From Limnohabitans sp. MORI2 (GTDB taxonomy: Bacteria; Pseudomonadota; Gammaproteobacteria; Burkholderiales; Burkholderiaceae_C): DNA of 64,000 bases. The stretch is taken from the NCBI RefSeq assembly GCF_027925025.1, contig NZ_AP027058.1:1178001-1242000 (forward strand), in the 5' to 3' direction. The position numbers and the translations under genes are program-made. Of the stretch, positions 1 through 8,698 are shown piece by piece. Position 1 is the stretch's first letter, and every line of letters begins with the position of its first letter. The notes below the pieces were generated by a model. It saw only the letters and a program-made list of their open reading frames with translations, ran no database searches and was not told the origin of the DNA.

Positions 1-937
1 ACAGCCAATCAGGGTGCAGTGCCACATAGCAGTGCTTTTCGCCCAGGAAATGTCCATCGGGACTCACGCAAAAGTTGGCGCGACGGAACTTTTTTTCGTC
101 CGTCAACACATATGAGCGGTATAGCTCTTTGCTGTGTAAGCCGGTCTTGTCTTTGGGAAACAACATCATGAGGCGTGTTGAGCCACATTCGCCCATCTTG
201 ATGCATTCTTTTTCCGCTTTGACATCGGTATAGAACTCAATGTAGACGGCCCCCGGAAATTTGGTGTTGGCCTTGGCAATCTTGATCATGCATGGCATGT
301 CTTGCGCGCGTGGCAATCCCATACGATCTGCGAAGGTGTTCATCTCTGCCAAGACGGTTTCTTTGAACTTGGTCTTGATGGTTTTGTGGCATACAAAGTA
401 GTCGGCGTATTTGTTGGTGAACATCACCGGCGTGAGAGGGCGGTTGTTGCCATCGAGTTTGATCACCGCAGGGTCATACACCGCGCTGACTGCAGGCACA
501 GCAGGCTTTTTGGCATCCTTGCCATGCCCACCACCGTGACCACCGTCCTTTTTAGGTGCGCCGTGACCGTCATCTTTTTTCTTTTCCTCTTTTTTAGTCG
601 GGGCCCCGTGACCATCGTCCTTCTTCTCCTCTTTCTTTGGAGGAGCGCCATGGCCATCATCTTTTTTGCCATGGTCGTCTTTGGCTGCCGGTTTGTGCTC
701 CTTCGGTTCAGCCTTGGGCACCTCTTGCGGTTCTTCAAACTTGGGCTTAGCTACACGCTTGTAGACGTAGCCACTTCGTCCCTTTTCGCCTTCTTCTTCG
801 ACATAGTCAAACTTGGGCTTGGGCGGCTCTTCTTTGGCTGCAGGTTTCTTGGGCGGGTCATTGGCTAAAGCTGGCGAGTTGATGAAACTCGTCAGAACCA
901 ATGCTGCAGCGATGAAGGAAGAGGAAAGAAAACGCAT
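1..937 (-). CDS. Exported Lys/His-rich-linker protein, partial (runs off the left edge)
   Basis: The frame is open from an ATG at 937 to the window edge, about 312 codons without a stop, so the C-terminus is missing. It begins with a signal peptide (MRFLSSSFIAAALVLTSFIN..., likely cleaved after ALA near residue 26). A charged linker follows, roughly residues 75-150, with repeated KKDDGHGAP-like units rich in Lys, Asp, Gly and His. The C-terminal part (from about DYFVCHKTIKTKFKE) contains several Cys and the stretch LYRSY(V)L(T)D, and matches the product of the gene just upstream (994-1554). The two are therefore tandem paralogues, 56 bp apart and probably cotranscribed. The His/Asp-rich linker could bind metal, but that is inference. 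I do not recognise the family. Plus-strand reading frames over the same bases look like shadows. Confidence 0.7.
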   Translation of the reverse strand, partial: MRFLSSSFIAAALVLTSFINSPALANDPPKKPAAKEEPPKPKFDYVEEEGEKGRSGYVYKRVAKPKFEEPQEVPKAEPKEHKPAAKDDHGKKDDGHGAPPKKEEKKDDGHGAPTKKEEKKKDDGHGAPKKDGGHGGGHGKDAKKPAVPAVSAVYDPAVIKLDGNNRPLTPVMFTNKYADYFVCHKTIKTKFKETVLAEMNTFADRMGLPRAQDMPCMIKIAKANTKFPGAVYIEFYTDVKAEKECIKMGECGSTRLMMLFPKDKTGLHSKELYRSYVLTDEKKFRRANFCVSPDGHFLGEKHCYVALHPDWL

Positions 938-993
938 ATCCCTAGAAGATCGACTGTTCAAGGGGAGGCTTTAGCCCCTGCGGCAAAAAAGCC

Positions 994-1554
994 TCAGGGC
1001 ACGGTGTAGCAGGTTGTATCGGGGTAGTGCTTACCTTTGTCTGTCACGCATTGCTGAGAAATCAGCTTGCGGGACATGTCGGACAAAAAGTAGGAGCGGT
1101 ACAGCACTTTGTCTTTAGGAATCAAGCTGACACTGCGAAAGATGGGACATTGTTCGTTACGTACGCAGGCTATGAGGCGCTGTTCATTGACGTAGAGATG
1201 GATGTTCACGCGCCCAGGGGTTAGGCTTTTTTCGGTGCCAATGCTGACCACACAAGCATCACCTTTGACGAATGGCAACTCCACCAGTTCGGCAAAGTAG
1301 TTCATTTCAGCCACTAACAGCTCGCGAAACCAGGGGGCCACGATGCCTTTGCAGTCGTAGTAGTCCAGTTTTGTGGTGTGCACCAAAATATCAGTGAACG
1401 GTTTGTTCTTGGGTCCCAACAGCAGCATGGGTTCAGGGCCCGATTGCGGTGGGCGTGCGAGCAAAGCACGTGATGCTGAAGGTTTATCTTGCGCAAGCAC
1501 GCCCGTCCACACAGACAGGAGCAGGCAGGTCAACAGGAAAAACTTTTTGAACAT
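994..1554 (-). CDS. Exported hypothetical protein, paralogue of its downstream neighbour
   Basis: The product has 186 residues with a clear signal peptide (MFKKFFLLTCLLLSVWTGVLA, then QDK). The mature part carries Cys residues (DYYDCKG, GDACVV, IACVRNEQC, QQCVTD, TTCYTVP) that could form periplasmic disulfides. From about residue 65 it aligns by eye with the C-terminal half of the neighbouring product (1-937): both have (V)LAEMN-FA, a cysteine after the central hydrophobic strand, LYRSY, and a final cysteine pair. This version lacks the long Lys/His-rich linker. It probably heads a two-gene minus-strand operon and is divergent from the lipoprotein gene at 1656. The family and function are unknown to me; a periplasmic location is well supported. 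Confidence 0.75.
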   Translation of the reverse strand: MFKKFFLLTCLLLSVWTGVLAQDKPSASRALLARPPQSGPEPMLLLGPKNKPFTDILVHTTKLDYYDCKGIVAPWFRELLVAEMNYFAELVELPFVKGDACVVSIGTEKSLTPGRVNIHLYVNEQRLIACVRNEQCPIFRSVSLIPKDKVLYRSYFLSDMSRKLISQQCVTDKGKHYPDTTCYTVP

Positions 1555-1655
1555 GACGTCTTTTGAATCGGTTGGAACAGAGCTAACTTTATCAGTTTGT
1601 CAGTTTGTTTTTCATCGATCAAGTAAAGTGAGAATGGGTCGATTCAAATCTACAG

Positions 1656-2912
1656 ATGAATTACAAGCTGTTATCACTGCTATGGTTGTGTGCTCTCGCT
1701 CTCATTGGGTGCGGAGGGGGAGGGGGCGGATCTACGTCATCTTCGCCGTCAGCGAGCCAAAATGTTGATTCATGGCCAATTTATGCCGCGCTGGCAAGTG
1801 CGACCAGCTCGTATGCCAATAAAAACGATACCCGTTTGCTGCGCTCCCAAATTGACGATGTGAAGTCTTTGCCTGGAATTAGTAGCTTTGATGCGAATGA
1901 ACTCGCTACTAGTCCTGTTTCTTTGACGTTTGGCGATTTTTTTCAAGATGGGCAACTGTCTGCTTTTGTGGTCGTGAAACGCAGTGGCGGGCAGGCGGGT
2001 AAGGTTTATTTCTTGCGATGGAAAGATGATTCGAAATGGGTCGATGACACAGCCCGCATTCTTTCAAATCGCGCGGCCTGTGTGAACAATCAATATGCGA
2101 TTACCTCAGACTTCAACAACGACGGAAAACCTGATGTGTTTTTGTCATGTGGGGGTACCGTTGAAGAGGAGCAGTTGGTGTTTTTAAGCTCAAGCAACGG
2201 CGCTTACACACGTGTTGGGACGGGCCTGATTTTGAAAGGCAATCGTGCATCGGCTGGAAAAATTGACGGAGATAACTATCCTGATTTGGTGCTTTCCAAT
2301 AAGGACGGTACAACGCATCTTGAGTCGCTGATGGTGTTCAGAGGCACAGGCGGATCAGTGGCCCCTTTTGAAGATAAAACGTCTGCATGGCTGACCAATT
2401 GCCTTGTGAACCAAGGTCAATATTCGCCCCCTACGATGCCCGTACGTGTGGAGCAAGTATTTCTCATCCCAACGCTAAACAATCGTCTTGATCTGGTGGT
2501 GAGTGGCGAGTTGAGCTCAGGCGTAAAGAGTCAGATGTGGATGAAAAATCAATCCACGCCGCCATTTTTTACCAATTGCACATCGGGGACTTCGAATCTA
2601 TTTCCTACCGTGTCATTCAGCGGTGATACGGCGATCATGATGGATTTGTTTTATGTTTCTAGCACTGATAGTTTTTATGGGTATATGCAAACGGCAGCAG
2701 GGAATGCCGCGGGCATGAAAAAGTTTCCTGTCAACAGCCACACATCACTGAACCTCGGCAATGGCACGTTGGCCACGCCGGGTTCTAATCCAGCTGGTGG
2801 ATTCCCTGGCATGTTTCGTTTGAACGGCTCTAATCAGTTCATCGCTTACGACGCGGGATGCTCTGGTACGGCTTCGGGTACGCGATGCGGATTGGTATTT
2901 AGCGCCAATTGA
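1656..2912 (+). CDS. Lipoprotein with VCBS/FG-GAP-like repeats
   Basis: The product has 418 residues. The N-terminus is a lipoprotein signal with lipobox LIGC at about residues 17-20, followed by a run of Gly and a Ser-rich spacer, typical of an anchored protein with a flexible stalk. Two repeats of the FG-GAP/VCBS type are visible, DFNNDGKPDVFLSCGG and GKIDGDNYPDLVLSN, each with a DxNxDGxxD-type calcium loop. A beta-propeller-like fold is therefore likely, but only a few blades are recognisable. It is divergent from the exported pair to its left, and its stop is 3 bp from the convergent GST stop. The substrate or binding partner is unknown. Confidence 0.75.
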   Translation: MNYKLLSLLWLCALALIGCGGGGGGSTSSSPSASQNVDSWPIYAALASATSSYANKNDTRLLRSQIDDVKSLPGISSFDANELATSPVSLTFGDFFQDGQLSAFVVVKRSGGQAGKVYFLRWKDDSKWVDDTARILSNRAACVNNQYAITSDFNNDGKPDVFLSCGGTVEEEQLVFLSSSNGAYTRVGTGLILKGNRASAGKIDGDNYPDLVLSNKDGTTHLESLMVFRGTGGSVAPFEDKTSAWLTNCLVNQGQYSPPTMPVRVEQVFLIPTLNNRLDLVVSGELSSGVKSQMWMKNQSTPPFFTNCTSGTSNLFPTVSFSGDTAIMMDLFYVSSTDSFYGYMQTAAGNAAGMKKFPVNSHTSLNLGNGTLATPGSNPAGGFPGMFRLNGSNQFIAYDAGCSGTASGTRCGLVFSAN

Positions 2913-2915
2913 GCC

Positions 2916-3620
2916 TCATTTGGACGCGTACTGAGTTTTCCCAAACAAAACCTCTTTGGCTTTGTCATCCTGCAAGGGCTTGCGCAAATCAGCCAACACC
3001 TGCACACCACGTTGGACAGCCGGGCGTGCAGCAATCAAATCAAACCAAGCTTTGAGGTGAGGGTAGTCAGCCCAGTCAATGCCCTGGTTTTGCCAGCTGC
3101 GTAGCCACGGAAAGATGGCGATGTCAGCAATGCTGTAGCTGTTGCCGCCAATGAACTTGCTGGTCTGTAAACGCTTGTCCATCACGCCATACAAGCGCTT
3201 GGCTTCGTTGGTGTAGCGGTTGTAGGCGTAGTCAATCTTCTCAGGCGCATAGATGCGAAAGTGGTGGGCTTGCCCGAGCATTGGCCCCACGCCCCCCATT
3301 TGAAACATCAGCCACTGCAACACTTCAAACTTGGCGCGGTCGCTCTTGGGTAAAAACTTGCCTGTCTTCGAGGCGAGGTACAACAAAATCGCACCCGATT
3401 CAAAGACGCTGATAGGTTTGCCATCAGGTCCATGGGGATCAACCAAGGCTGGAATTTTGTTGTTGGGGCTGATCTTCAAGAATTCAGGCTTGAACTGATC
3501 ACCTTGGCCAATGTTGACAGGGTGTGCTACCCAATCGCGGCCCAGTTTCAAGCCACACTCTTCAAGCATGATGTGGACTTTGTGTCCGTTGGGCGTGGCC
3601 CATGAGTAAACGTCAATCAT
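2916..3620 (-). CDS. yfcG: Glutathione S-transferase, YfcG-type disulfide-bond oxidoreductase
   Basis: The 234-residue product matches E. coli YfcG closely in memory: an N-terminal thioredoxin-like domain beginning MIDVYSWATPNGHKVHIMLEE, the conserved block ISPNNKIPALVD, then FESGAILLYLA, and a helical C-terminal domain with GGVGPMLGQAHHF and YSIADIAIFPW. Nu-class GSTs of this type bind two glutathiones and act as cytosolic disulfide reductases. It lies 9 bp downstream of the acyl-CoA dehydrogenase gene at the end of a minus-strand run, so it may protect that pathway or simply be cotranscribed. It is slightly longer than E. coli YfcG at the C-terminus. Confidence 0.88.
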   Translation of the reverse strand: MIDVYSWATPNGHKVHIMLEECGLKLGRDWVAHPVNIGQGDQFKPEFLKISPNNKIPALVDPHGPDGKPISVFESGAILLYLASKTGKFLPKSDRAKFEVLQWLMFQMGGVGPMLGQAHHFRIYAPEKIDYAYNRYTNEAKRLYGVMDKRLQTSKFIGGNSYSIADIAIFPWLRSWQNQGIDWADYPHLKAWFDLIAARPAVQRGVQVLADLRKPLQDDKAKEVLFGKTQYASK

Positions 3621-3629
3621 GTGTCCTCC

Positions 3630-4892
3630 TTAGCTGCCGCGCGTGATCGGCATGTCAATGTCTTGTGGTGCGCTGGCGATGTGCCGCGCGAGCTCGAGTT
3701 TGGCGATGGACTGACGGTGCACTTCATCAGGGCCATCGGCCAAGCGCAGCCAACGCTGGGTGGCGTAGGCATAAGCCAATGGGAAGTCATCCGACACACC
3801 TGCTGCGCCATGAGCCTGCATGGCCCAGTCAATTACTTGGCTGGCCATGTTAGGGGCAATCACCTTGATCATGGCAATTTCAGAGCGTGCTTCTTTGTTA
3901 CCCACGGTGTCCATCATGTAGGCCGCTTTGAGTGTGAGCAAGCGCGCTTGCTCAATCATGATGCGCGACTCGGCAATGCGTTCGTGCCATACGCCTTGGG
4001 CCGACAAAGGCTTGCCAAATGCCACACGGCTGTTGAGGCGTTTGCACATCAATTCCAGCGCGCGTTCGGCTGAGCCAATGGTTCGCATGCAATGGTGAAT
4101 ACGTCCAGGGCCCAAACGACCTTGTGCAATTTCAAAGCCACGGCCTTCACCCAGCAATAGGTTTTCAACGGGCACGCGCACATTCGTGAGACTCACCTCC
4201 ATGTGCCCGTGCGGTGCATCGTCGTAGCCAAAGACGCTCAAGGGGCGAATGACTTTCACGCCAGGGGTGTTGGCAGGCACGACGACCATGCTTTGCTGAG
4301 CGTGCTTCGGCGCAGTGGGGTCTGTCTTACCCATCACGATGTACACCGCACAGCGTGGGTCACCTGCGCCTGAGCTCCACCACTTGGTTCCATTGATGAC
4401 GTAGTCATTGCCATCGCGCACGATGCTGCATTGGATGTTGGTGGCGTCAGACGATGCAACGGCTGGCTCCGTCATCAAAAACGCTGAGCGGATCTCGCCG
4501 CGCAGCAAGGGCTCTAGCCATTGGTCTTTGAGAGCTTCACTGGCGTAGCGTTCCAATGTTTCCATATTGCCCGTGTCGGGGGCAGAAGAGTTGAACACTT
4601 CAGCTGCAAAAGGGACGCGACCCATGATTTCGCACAAAGGGGCGTACTCCAAGTTGCTCAGACCTGTTGGGGCGCGCGGGCTGTGGGGCAAAAACAAATT
4701 CCACAAGCCCGCTTTTTGCGCGAGTGGTTTAAGCTCTTCCACCAGTTGGGTGGGTACCCAAGCATTGCCCTTGGCTCGGTTGGCGGCAATTTCTTCGAAG
4801 AAGCGTTGTTCATTCGGGTAGATGTGCGCATCCATAAAAGCCAGTAACCGAGCTTGTAGGTCTTTGACTTTGTCGCTGTAATCGAAGTTCAT
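3630..4892 (-). CDS. Acyl-CoA dehydrogenase (ACAD10/11, LvaC-like)
   Basis: The 420-residue product is a full-length flavin-dependent acyl-CoA dehydrogenase. Motifs in order: [19 protein letters not shown], the FAD-binding stretch [28 protein letters not shown], then the C-terminal helical domain with [13 protein letters not shown] and [15 protein letters not shown]. The combination with an adjacent APH-type kinase gene is informative. In mammalian ACAD10/11 the two are fused, and in Pseudomonas putida LvaA (kinase) and LvaC (dehydrogenase) act together on 4-hydroxyacyl-CoA through a phosphorylated intermediate. The same split pair here suggests 4-hydroxyacyl-CoA breakdown, which is inference from context. 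It is separated from the kinase gene by 27 bp. Confidence 0.9.
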   Translation of the reverse strand: MNFDYSDKVKDLQARLLAFMDAHIYPNEQRFFEEIAANRAKGNAWVPTQLVEELKPLAQKAGLWNLFLPHSPRAPTGLSNLEYAPLCEIMGRVPFAAEVFNSSAPDTGNMETLERYASEALKDQWLEPLLRGEIRSAFLMTEPAVASSDATNIQCSIVRDGNDYVINGTKWWSSGAGDPRCAVYIVMGKTDPTAPKHAQQSMVVVPANTPGVKVIRPLSVFGYDDAPHGHMEVSLTNVRVPVENLLLGEGRGFEIAQGRLGPGRIHHCMRTIGSAERALELMCKRLNSRVAFGKPLSAQGVWHERIAESRIMIEQARLLTLKAAYMMDTVGNKEARSEIAMIKVIAPNMASQVIDWAMQAHGAAGVSDDFPLAYAYATQRWLRLADGPDEVHRQSIAKLELARHIASAPQDIDMPITRGS

Positions 4893-4919
4893 GGGGTTTC
4901 CTTGTCTCGTTGTATTTTT

Positions 4920-6002
4920 TTAGGCGCGTTGTGCAAACTTCCATGCCAGCTCTGCCATGGGGCGTGCACCTGCACCGTTGGCTTTGGCTTGATCGCTTGA
5001 GGCTGTGCCGGCTTCCACACGTTTGGCAATGCCTTGCAAGATGGCTGCAATGCGGAACATGTTGTACGCGAGGTAAAAATTCCAATCAGATTTCAAGTCG
5101 GCAGGTGTGGCTAACCCAGTGCGGTCGCAATAACGGCGAATGTTCTCGTCTTCGCTGGGAATGCCCAAGGCCGCGATGTCGACGCCACCAATGCCTCTGA
5201 AAGTGCCAGGTGGAATGTGCCATCCCATGCATAAGTAGCTGAAGTCGGCGAGTGGGTGTCCTAGCGTAGACAGCTCCCAATCCAGCAATGCCACCACGCG
5301 TGGCTCGGTGGGGTGGAACATCAAGTTATCAAGGCGATAGTCGCCGTGCACGATGCTCACCTTGCTCTCGTCTTTGGCACTGGCGGGCATATGGGCGGGT
5401 AGCCATGCCATGAGCTTGTCCATGGCATCGATCGGTTGCGTGATGGATGCGATGTATTGCTTACTCCAGCGACCAATTTGGCGCTCGAAGTAATTACCGG
5501 GGCGGCCATAGGTTTCAAGACCACGCTCTGCAAATTTGACCGTGTGCAAGGCGGCAATCACACGGTTCATCTCATCGTAAATGGAAGCCCGCTCGGCGTT
5601 TGATTGGCCCGGTAGGGTTTGGTCCCACAGGACACGGCCTTCGATGTGTTCCATCACATAAAACGCGCGTCCGATGATCGATTCGTCTTCGCACAGCACA
5701 TGCATTTGAGGTACAGGCACGTCGGTGCCGTACAAGCCCTGCATTACCTTGAACTCGCGTTCAATAGCGTGGGCTGAAGGCAGTAGCTTGGCCACTGGGC
5801 CAGGCTTGGTGCGCATCACGTAGTTTTTGCGCGGCGTGACGAGTTTGTAGGTGGGGTTGGATTGCCCGCCCTTGAACATCTCCAGCGAGATGGGGCCTTC
5901 AAAACCCGTGAGGTTGGCGCTGAGCCACGCGTTCAGCGCAGCTGTGTTGACGCTGTGTGCGCTGGGCATGGGCTGGGCGCTGGTTGTGTCGTCCCGGCTC
6001 AT
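4920..6002 (-). CDS. APH-family phosphotransferase, probable hydroxyacyl-CoA kinase (LvaA-like)
   Basis: The 360-residue product has the aminoglycoside-phosphotransferase kinase fold: N-lobe GGQSNPTYKLVT and KNYVMRTKPG, catalytic loop IVHGDYRLDNLMFH, and the metal-binding LLDWELSTLGHPLADFSY. This subgroup, with the long N-lobe and the GWHIPPG stretch, is the one fused to acyl-CoA dehydrogenase in ACAD10/11 rather than an antibiotic-resistance enzyme. It sits directly upstream of an acyl-CoA dehydrogenase gene and 13 bp after the Crp/Fnr regulator gene. The likely role is phosphorylation of a 4-hydroxyacyl-CoA. The kinase fold is certain; the substrate is inferred. Confidence 0.85.
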   Translation of the reverse strand: MSRDDTTSAQPMPSAHSVNTAALNAWLSANLTGFEGPISLEMFKGGQSNPTYKLVTPRKNYVMRTKPGPVAKLLPSAHAIEREFKVMQGLYGTDVPVPQMHVLCEDESIIGRAFYVMEHIEGRVLWDQTLPGQSNAERASIYDEMNRVIAALHTVKFAERGLETYGRPGNYFERQIGRWSKQYIASITQPIDAMDKLMAWLPAHMPASAKDESKVSIVHGDYRLDNLMFHPTEPRVVALLDWELSTLGHPLADFSYLCMGWHIPPGTFRGIGGVDIAALGIPSEDENIRRYCDRTGLATPADLKSDWNFYLAYNMFRIAAILQGIAKRVEAGTASSDQAKANGAGARPMAELAWKFAQRA

Positions 6003-6015
6003 GCGTGGGCTCCTG

Positions 6016-6735
6016 TCAGTGGTCGGCTTCGCTGATGTGTAGCAAAGCGTCGCGGTTGCGAATCACCAAGCCGCCTGGTTCGATGCGAATGGCATCCTCG
6101 CGCTCCATGGCTTTGAGCTCTTGATTCACGCGTTGGCGTGAGGCACCCAAGAGCTGCGCCAGTTCTTCTTGAGCGAGTTGCAACCCAATGCGAATTTCTT
6201 GGCCATTTGTGAGGCAAGGCACGCCATAGCTTCGCGCCAAGTGCAAGAGTTGCTTGGCCAAACGCGAGCGCAGTGGCAGGGTATTGAGGTCTTCCACAAG
6301 ACCAAACAGCTGACGAATGCGACGCGCTTGCAGGCGCAGCATGGCGTCGTAAAACTCCACATGCTGGGCGAGAATTTTTTGAAAGTCCGCTTTGGCCACA
6401 CAAAGAATAGATGTGTCGCCATGCGCGTACACATCGTGTGTGCGTCGGTCTCCGTCCAAGATCGCCACGTCGCCAAACCAAATGCCGGGCTCCACATAGG
6501 TGAATGTGATTTGCTTGCCCGACAGCGAGGTCGAGCTCACGCGTACGGCGCCCTTGGCGCACGCCATCCACTCGTCGGCTGAGTCGCCGCGAGCTGCAAT
6601 CAAGTCGCCGTCTTTGCATCGTTTGACGTAAGCGCATCGAAGAATGTCGTGCCTGAGTGAAGGTGAAAGAGATGAGAACCAACGTCCTGCGTTGATGGCC
6701 TCGCGTTCTTCGATGTTAAGAATAGGATCGTCCAT
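6016..6735 (-). CDS. Crp/Fnr-family transcriptional regulator
   Basis: The 239-residue product has an N-terminal cyclic-nucleotide-binding-like beta barrel (GDLIAARGDSADEWMACAKGAVRV, EPGIWFGDVAILDGDRRTHDVYA), a long dimerisation helix, and a C-terminal winged helix with recognition segment LAQLLGASRQRVNQELKAME. I see no N-terminal cysteine cluster, so it is unlikely to be an oxygen-sensing Fnr. Its place inside the CoA-metabolism operon (hydratase upstream, kinase and dehydrogenase downstream) suggests a local regulator, but the effector is unknown. A gap of about 80 bp separates it from the enoyl-CoA hydratase gene, where a promoter could lie. Confidence 0.85.
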   Translation of the reverse strand: MDDPILNIEEREAINAGRWFSSLSPSLRHDILRCAYVKRCKDGDLIAARGDSADEWMACAKGAVRVSSTSLSGKQITFTYVEPGIWFGDVAILDGDRRTHDVYAHGDTSILCVAKADFQKILAQHVEFYDAMLRLQARRIRQLFGLVEDLNTLPLRSRLAKQLLHLARSYGVPCLTNGQEIRIGLQLAQEELAQLLGASRQRVNQELKAMEREDAIRIEPGGLVIRNRDALLHISEADH

Positions 6736-6814
6736 AGCCTGTCTTTTGTGTGACCTGAAAGTAAGAATTTGTCACTCAGGAGACCCGCGGCGGTGGCGGG
6801 TGTGAGTGCAGCGG

Positions 6815-7594
6815 TTATTTGTAGTTGGGTGTTTCTTGGTTGAGAAAGGCTTGTATGCCAATGCCTGCGTTGGGGTGATGCAAGTTTTTTACAAACTGAT
6901 TGCGCTCTTGCGCCAATTGGGCGGTGAGGCTGTTCATGCTGGCATCGTTCACCAGTTCTTTGATGCTGTTCATCACATTGGGGGCGCGTGCATTGATGCG
7001 TTCAGCCAAGGCCAAGGCTTCAGACAATGCATGCCCCGAATCGACCACACGGTTGACCACGCCAAGCTCATGCAAGCGTTGCGCGCTGATGCGATCACCC
7101 AAGAGCAGCAACTCAGTTGCCAACTGTCGCGGCAGCATCTTTGTCAGATGCCAACTCGCACCTGCATCGGGTGACAAGGCCAAGTTGCTGTACGCCGTGG
7201 CAAACACGCTGTTTTGCGCAGCCACCACCAAGTCGCACATCAGCGCGAGTGAAAAGCCAGAACCGACCGCCGCACCTTCAACCGCAGCGATGATGGGCTT
7301 AGGAAAGGTGCGAACGGCCTCCATCCAGCTGTGCAAGCTTTCAATGATTTGCGCTTGAACCTCGGCGGGTTGTTCACGGTTGGCTTTGAGGCGCTGTACA
7401 TCGCTGCCGGCGCAAAAGTGTGCGCCTTCGCCGGTGATGACCACACTGCGAATGTCAGGGTTGGTCTCGGCCACATTGAGCGCTTCAATGCCAGCGGCGT
7501 ACATGGCTGGGCCCATGGCGTTGCGCAGCGCAGGGTCTGACAAGGTCAAGATGAGGGTTTGACCTTGGTTGGTGCTTTTGAGTTCCGCGCTCAT
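6815..7594 (-). CDS. Enoyl-CoA hydratase/isomerase (PaaG-like)
   Basis: The 259-residue crotonase-superfamily product has the oxyanion-hole segments GAHFCAGSDVQRLK and AVEGAAVGSGFSLALMCDLVVAA. The catalytic region reads LALSPDAGASWHL, where one of the two glutamates of classical hydratases is replaced by Asp, as in PaaG-type isomerases. The C-terminal helices are complete. It lies 6 bp downstream of the shortened 3-hydroxyacyl-CoA dehydrogenase gene, reproducing a paaG/paaH-like pair. The actual substrate (phenylacetate route, fatty acid, or the 4-hydroxyacyl route suggested by neighbours) cannot be told from sequence alone. Confidence 0.87.
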   Translation of the reverse strand: MSAELKSTNQGQTLILTLSDPALRNAMGPAMYAAGIEALNVAETNPDIRSVVITGEGAHFCAGSDVQRLKANREQPAEVQAQIIESLHSWMEAVRTFPKPIIAAVEGAAVGSGFSLALMCDLVVAAQNSVFATAYSNLALSPDAGASWHLTKMLPRQLATELLLLGDRISAQRLHELGVVNRVVDSGHALSEALALAERINARAPNVMNSIKELVNDASMNSLTAQLAQERNQFVKNLHHPNAGIGIQAFLNQETPNYK

Positions 7595-7600
7595 GAGGGG

Positions 7601-8566
7601 TTAGCTTTCGATGTGCATGAGGCTCAAGCCCAAGGCGCCGCGACGGCGTAGCCAAGGGCTAGGGCGGTAGCGTGTGTCGCCGTACACGGTTTGCACATTG
7701 AACAGCACTTCTAAGATTTCCGTCGGGCCGTATTTGTTGCCCATGGTGAGCGGGCCCATGCTGTGGCCCAAATCCGCTGCGCCTGTGGCTTCGATCTCTT
7801 CGGGTGTACACAAACCCTGTTGGCACATGTCGCAAGCGATGTTGATGATGTTGGCCACCACGCGTTGCGTGACAAAACCACCGCTGTCACGAATCACCGA
7901 GACTGCTTTGTCATCGCGGGCAAACAAGGCGTGTGCTGCATCGCGCATGTCCGCGCGTGTGGCGGGGCTGGTGGCCAGCACGCGGCGTTGGGTGAGCTTG
8001 TCGTCAATCAGCATGTCGATGCCAATGGTGCGGGCGGGGTCGAGGCGCTCGACGATGGCGACGGTTGTCACGTCAAAACCCAAGGGCGCAACGATAGACA
8101 GCGCTTGTGCCGATGGCGACGCACCCGTTTCAATTTTGGCGCCCAAGTCCTTGAGCAATTGCAACAGCTCGGGACGGCGCATGGCGCGTGTAGACACCCA
8201 CACAGGGGGCATTTCTGCCACGCTGGGTATGGGTTGCTCGGCGGGCATTTGCGCTTCGCCATTCGCGTAGGTGTAAAAACCTGCACCAGTTTTCTGACCC
8301 AGCTTGCCTTCGTTGATACGTTGCGCTGCGATGTCGCTTGGGCGGTAACGGGGCTCGTTCAAGTACTGTTGGTAGACAGAGGTGATCGCCTCGTGTGCCA
8401 CATCAATGCCAGTCATGTCGAGCAGTTGGAACGGGCCGAGCTTGAAACCTGCTTGGTCGCGCAAGATACGGTCAATGGTGGCGAAATCGGCCACGCCCTC
8501 CGATGCGATTTGCAGCGCTTCTGTGGCGCCTCCCAAAATGCCAATGGTTTTGTAGATGGAATTCAT
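7601..8566 (-). CDS. 3-hydroxyacyl-CoA dehydrogenase lacking its NAD-binding domain
   Basis: From the ATG at 8566 the product has 321 residues, against about 475-510 for PaaH-type enzymes. It starts MNSIYKTIGILGG, the first strand and glycine turn of a Rossmann fold, then jumps directly to TEALQIASEGVADFATIDR, which normally follows the whole NAD-binding domain. The two C-terminal helical domains are intact (GFKLGPFQLLDMTGID ... GKLGQKTGAGFYTY, then DSGGFVTQRVVANIIN ... YGDTRYRPSPWLRRRGAL). About 180 residues, including the rest of the dinucleotide site and the catalytic His region, are therefore missing by an in-frame deletion. An upstream ATG at 8650 would add 28 unrelated residues. The product should be inactive as a dehydrogenase, or the assembly is wrong here. 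Confidence 0.75.
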   Translation of the reverse strand: MNSIYKTIGILGGATEALQIASEGVADFATIDRILRDQAGFKLGPFQLLDMTGIDVAHEAITSVYQQYLNEPRYRPSDIAAQRINEGKLGQKTGAGFYTYANGEAQMPAEQPIPSVAEMPPVWVSTRAMRRPELLQLLKDLGAKIETGASPSAQALSIVAPLGFDVTTVAIVERLDPARTIGIDMLIDDKLTQRRVLATSPATRADMRDAAHALFARDDKAVSVIRDSGGFVTQRVVANIINIACDMCQQGLCTPEEIEATGAADLGHSMGPLTMGNKYGPTEILEVLFNVQTVYGDTRYRPSPWLRRRGALGLSLMHIES

Positions 8567-8698
8567 GGCGAAGATTATGGCCGAGGCTGTCTGGCCTTTT
8601 GAGTTGCACTTGGGTGACACCGATACCGCGTTTCTCGCGCTCAGCCGCATGGGCCTGTGACAGAATGAATTCGGTCCTTATTGACTGGAGTACTTTTC

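Noticed and set aside
302..868. A 188-codon plus-strand frame at the left edge
   Set aside because: It lies opposite the signal-peptide-bearing minus-strand gene 1-937, and its hydrophobic Phe/Leu runs are the complement of the Lys-rich linker.
7601..8650. Longer start for the shortened dehydrogenase at 8650
   Set aside because: The added residues do not resemble any part of the family, while the ATG at 8566 gives the normal N-terminal strand KTIGILGG.
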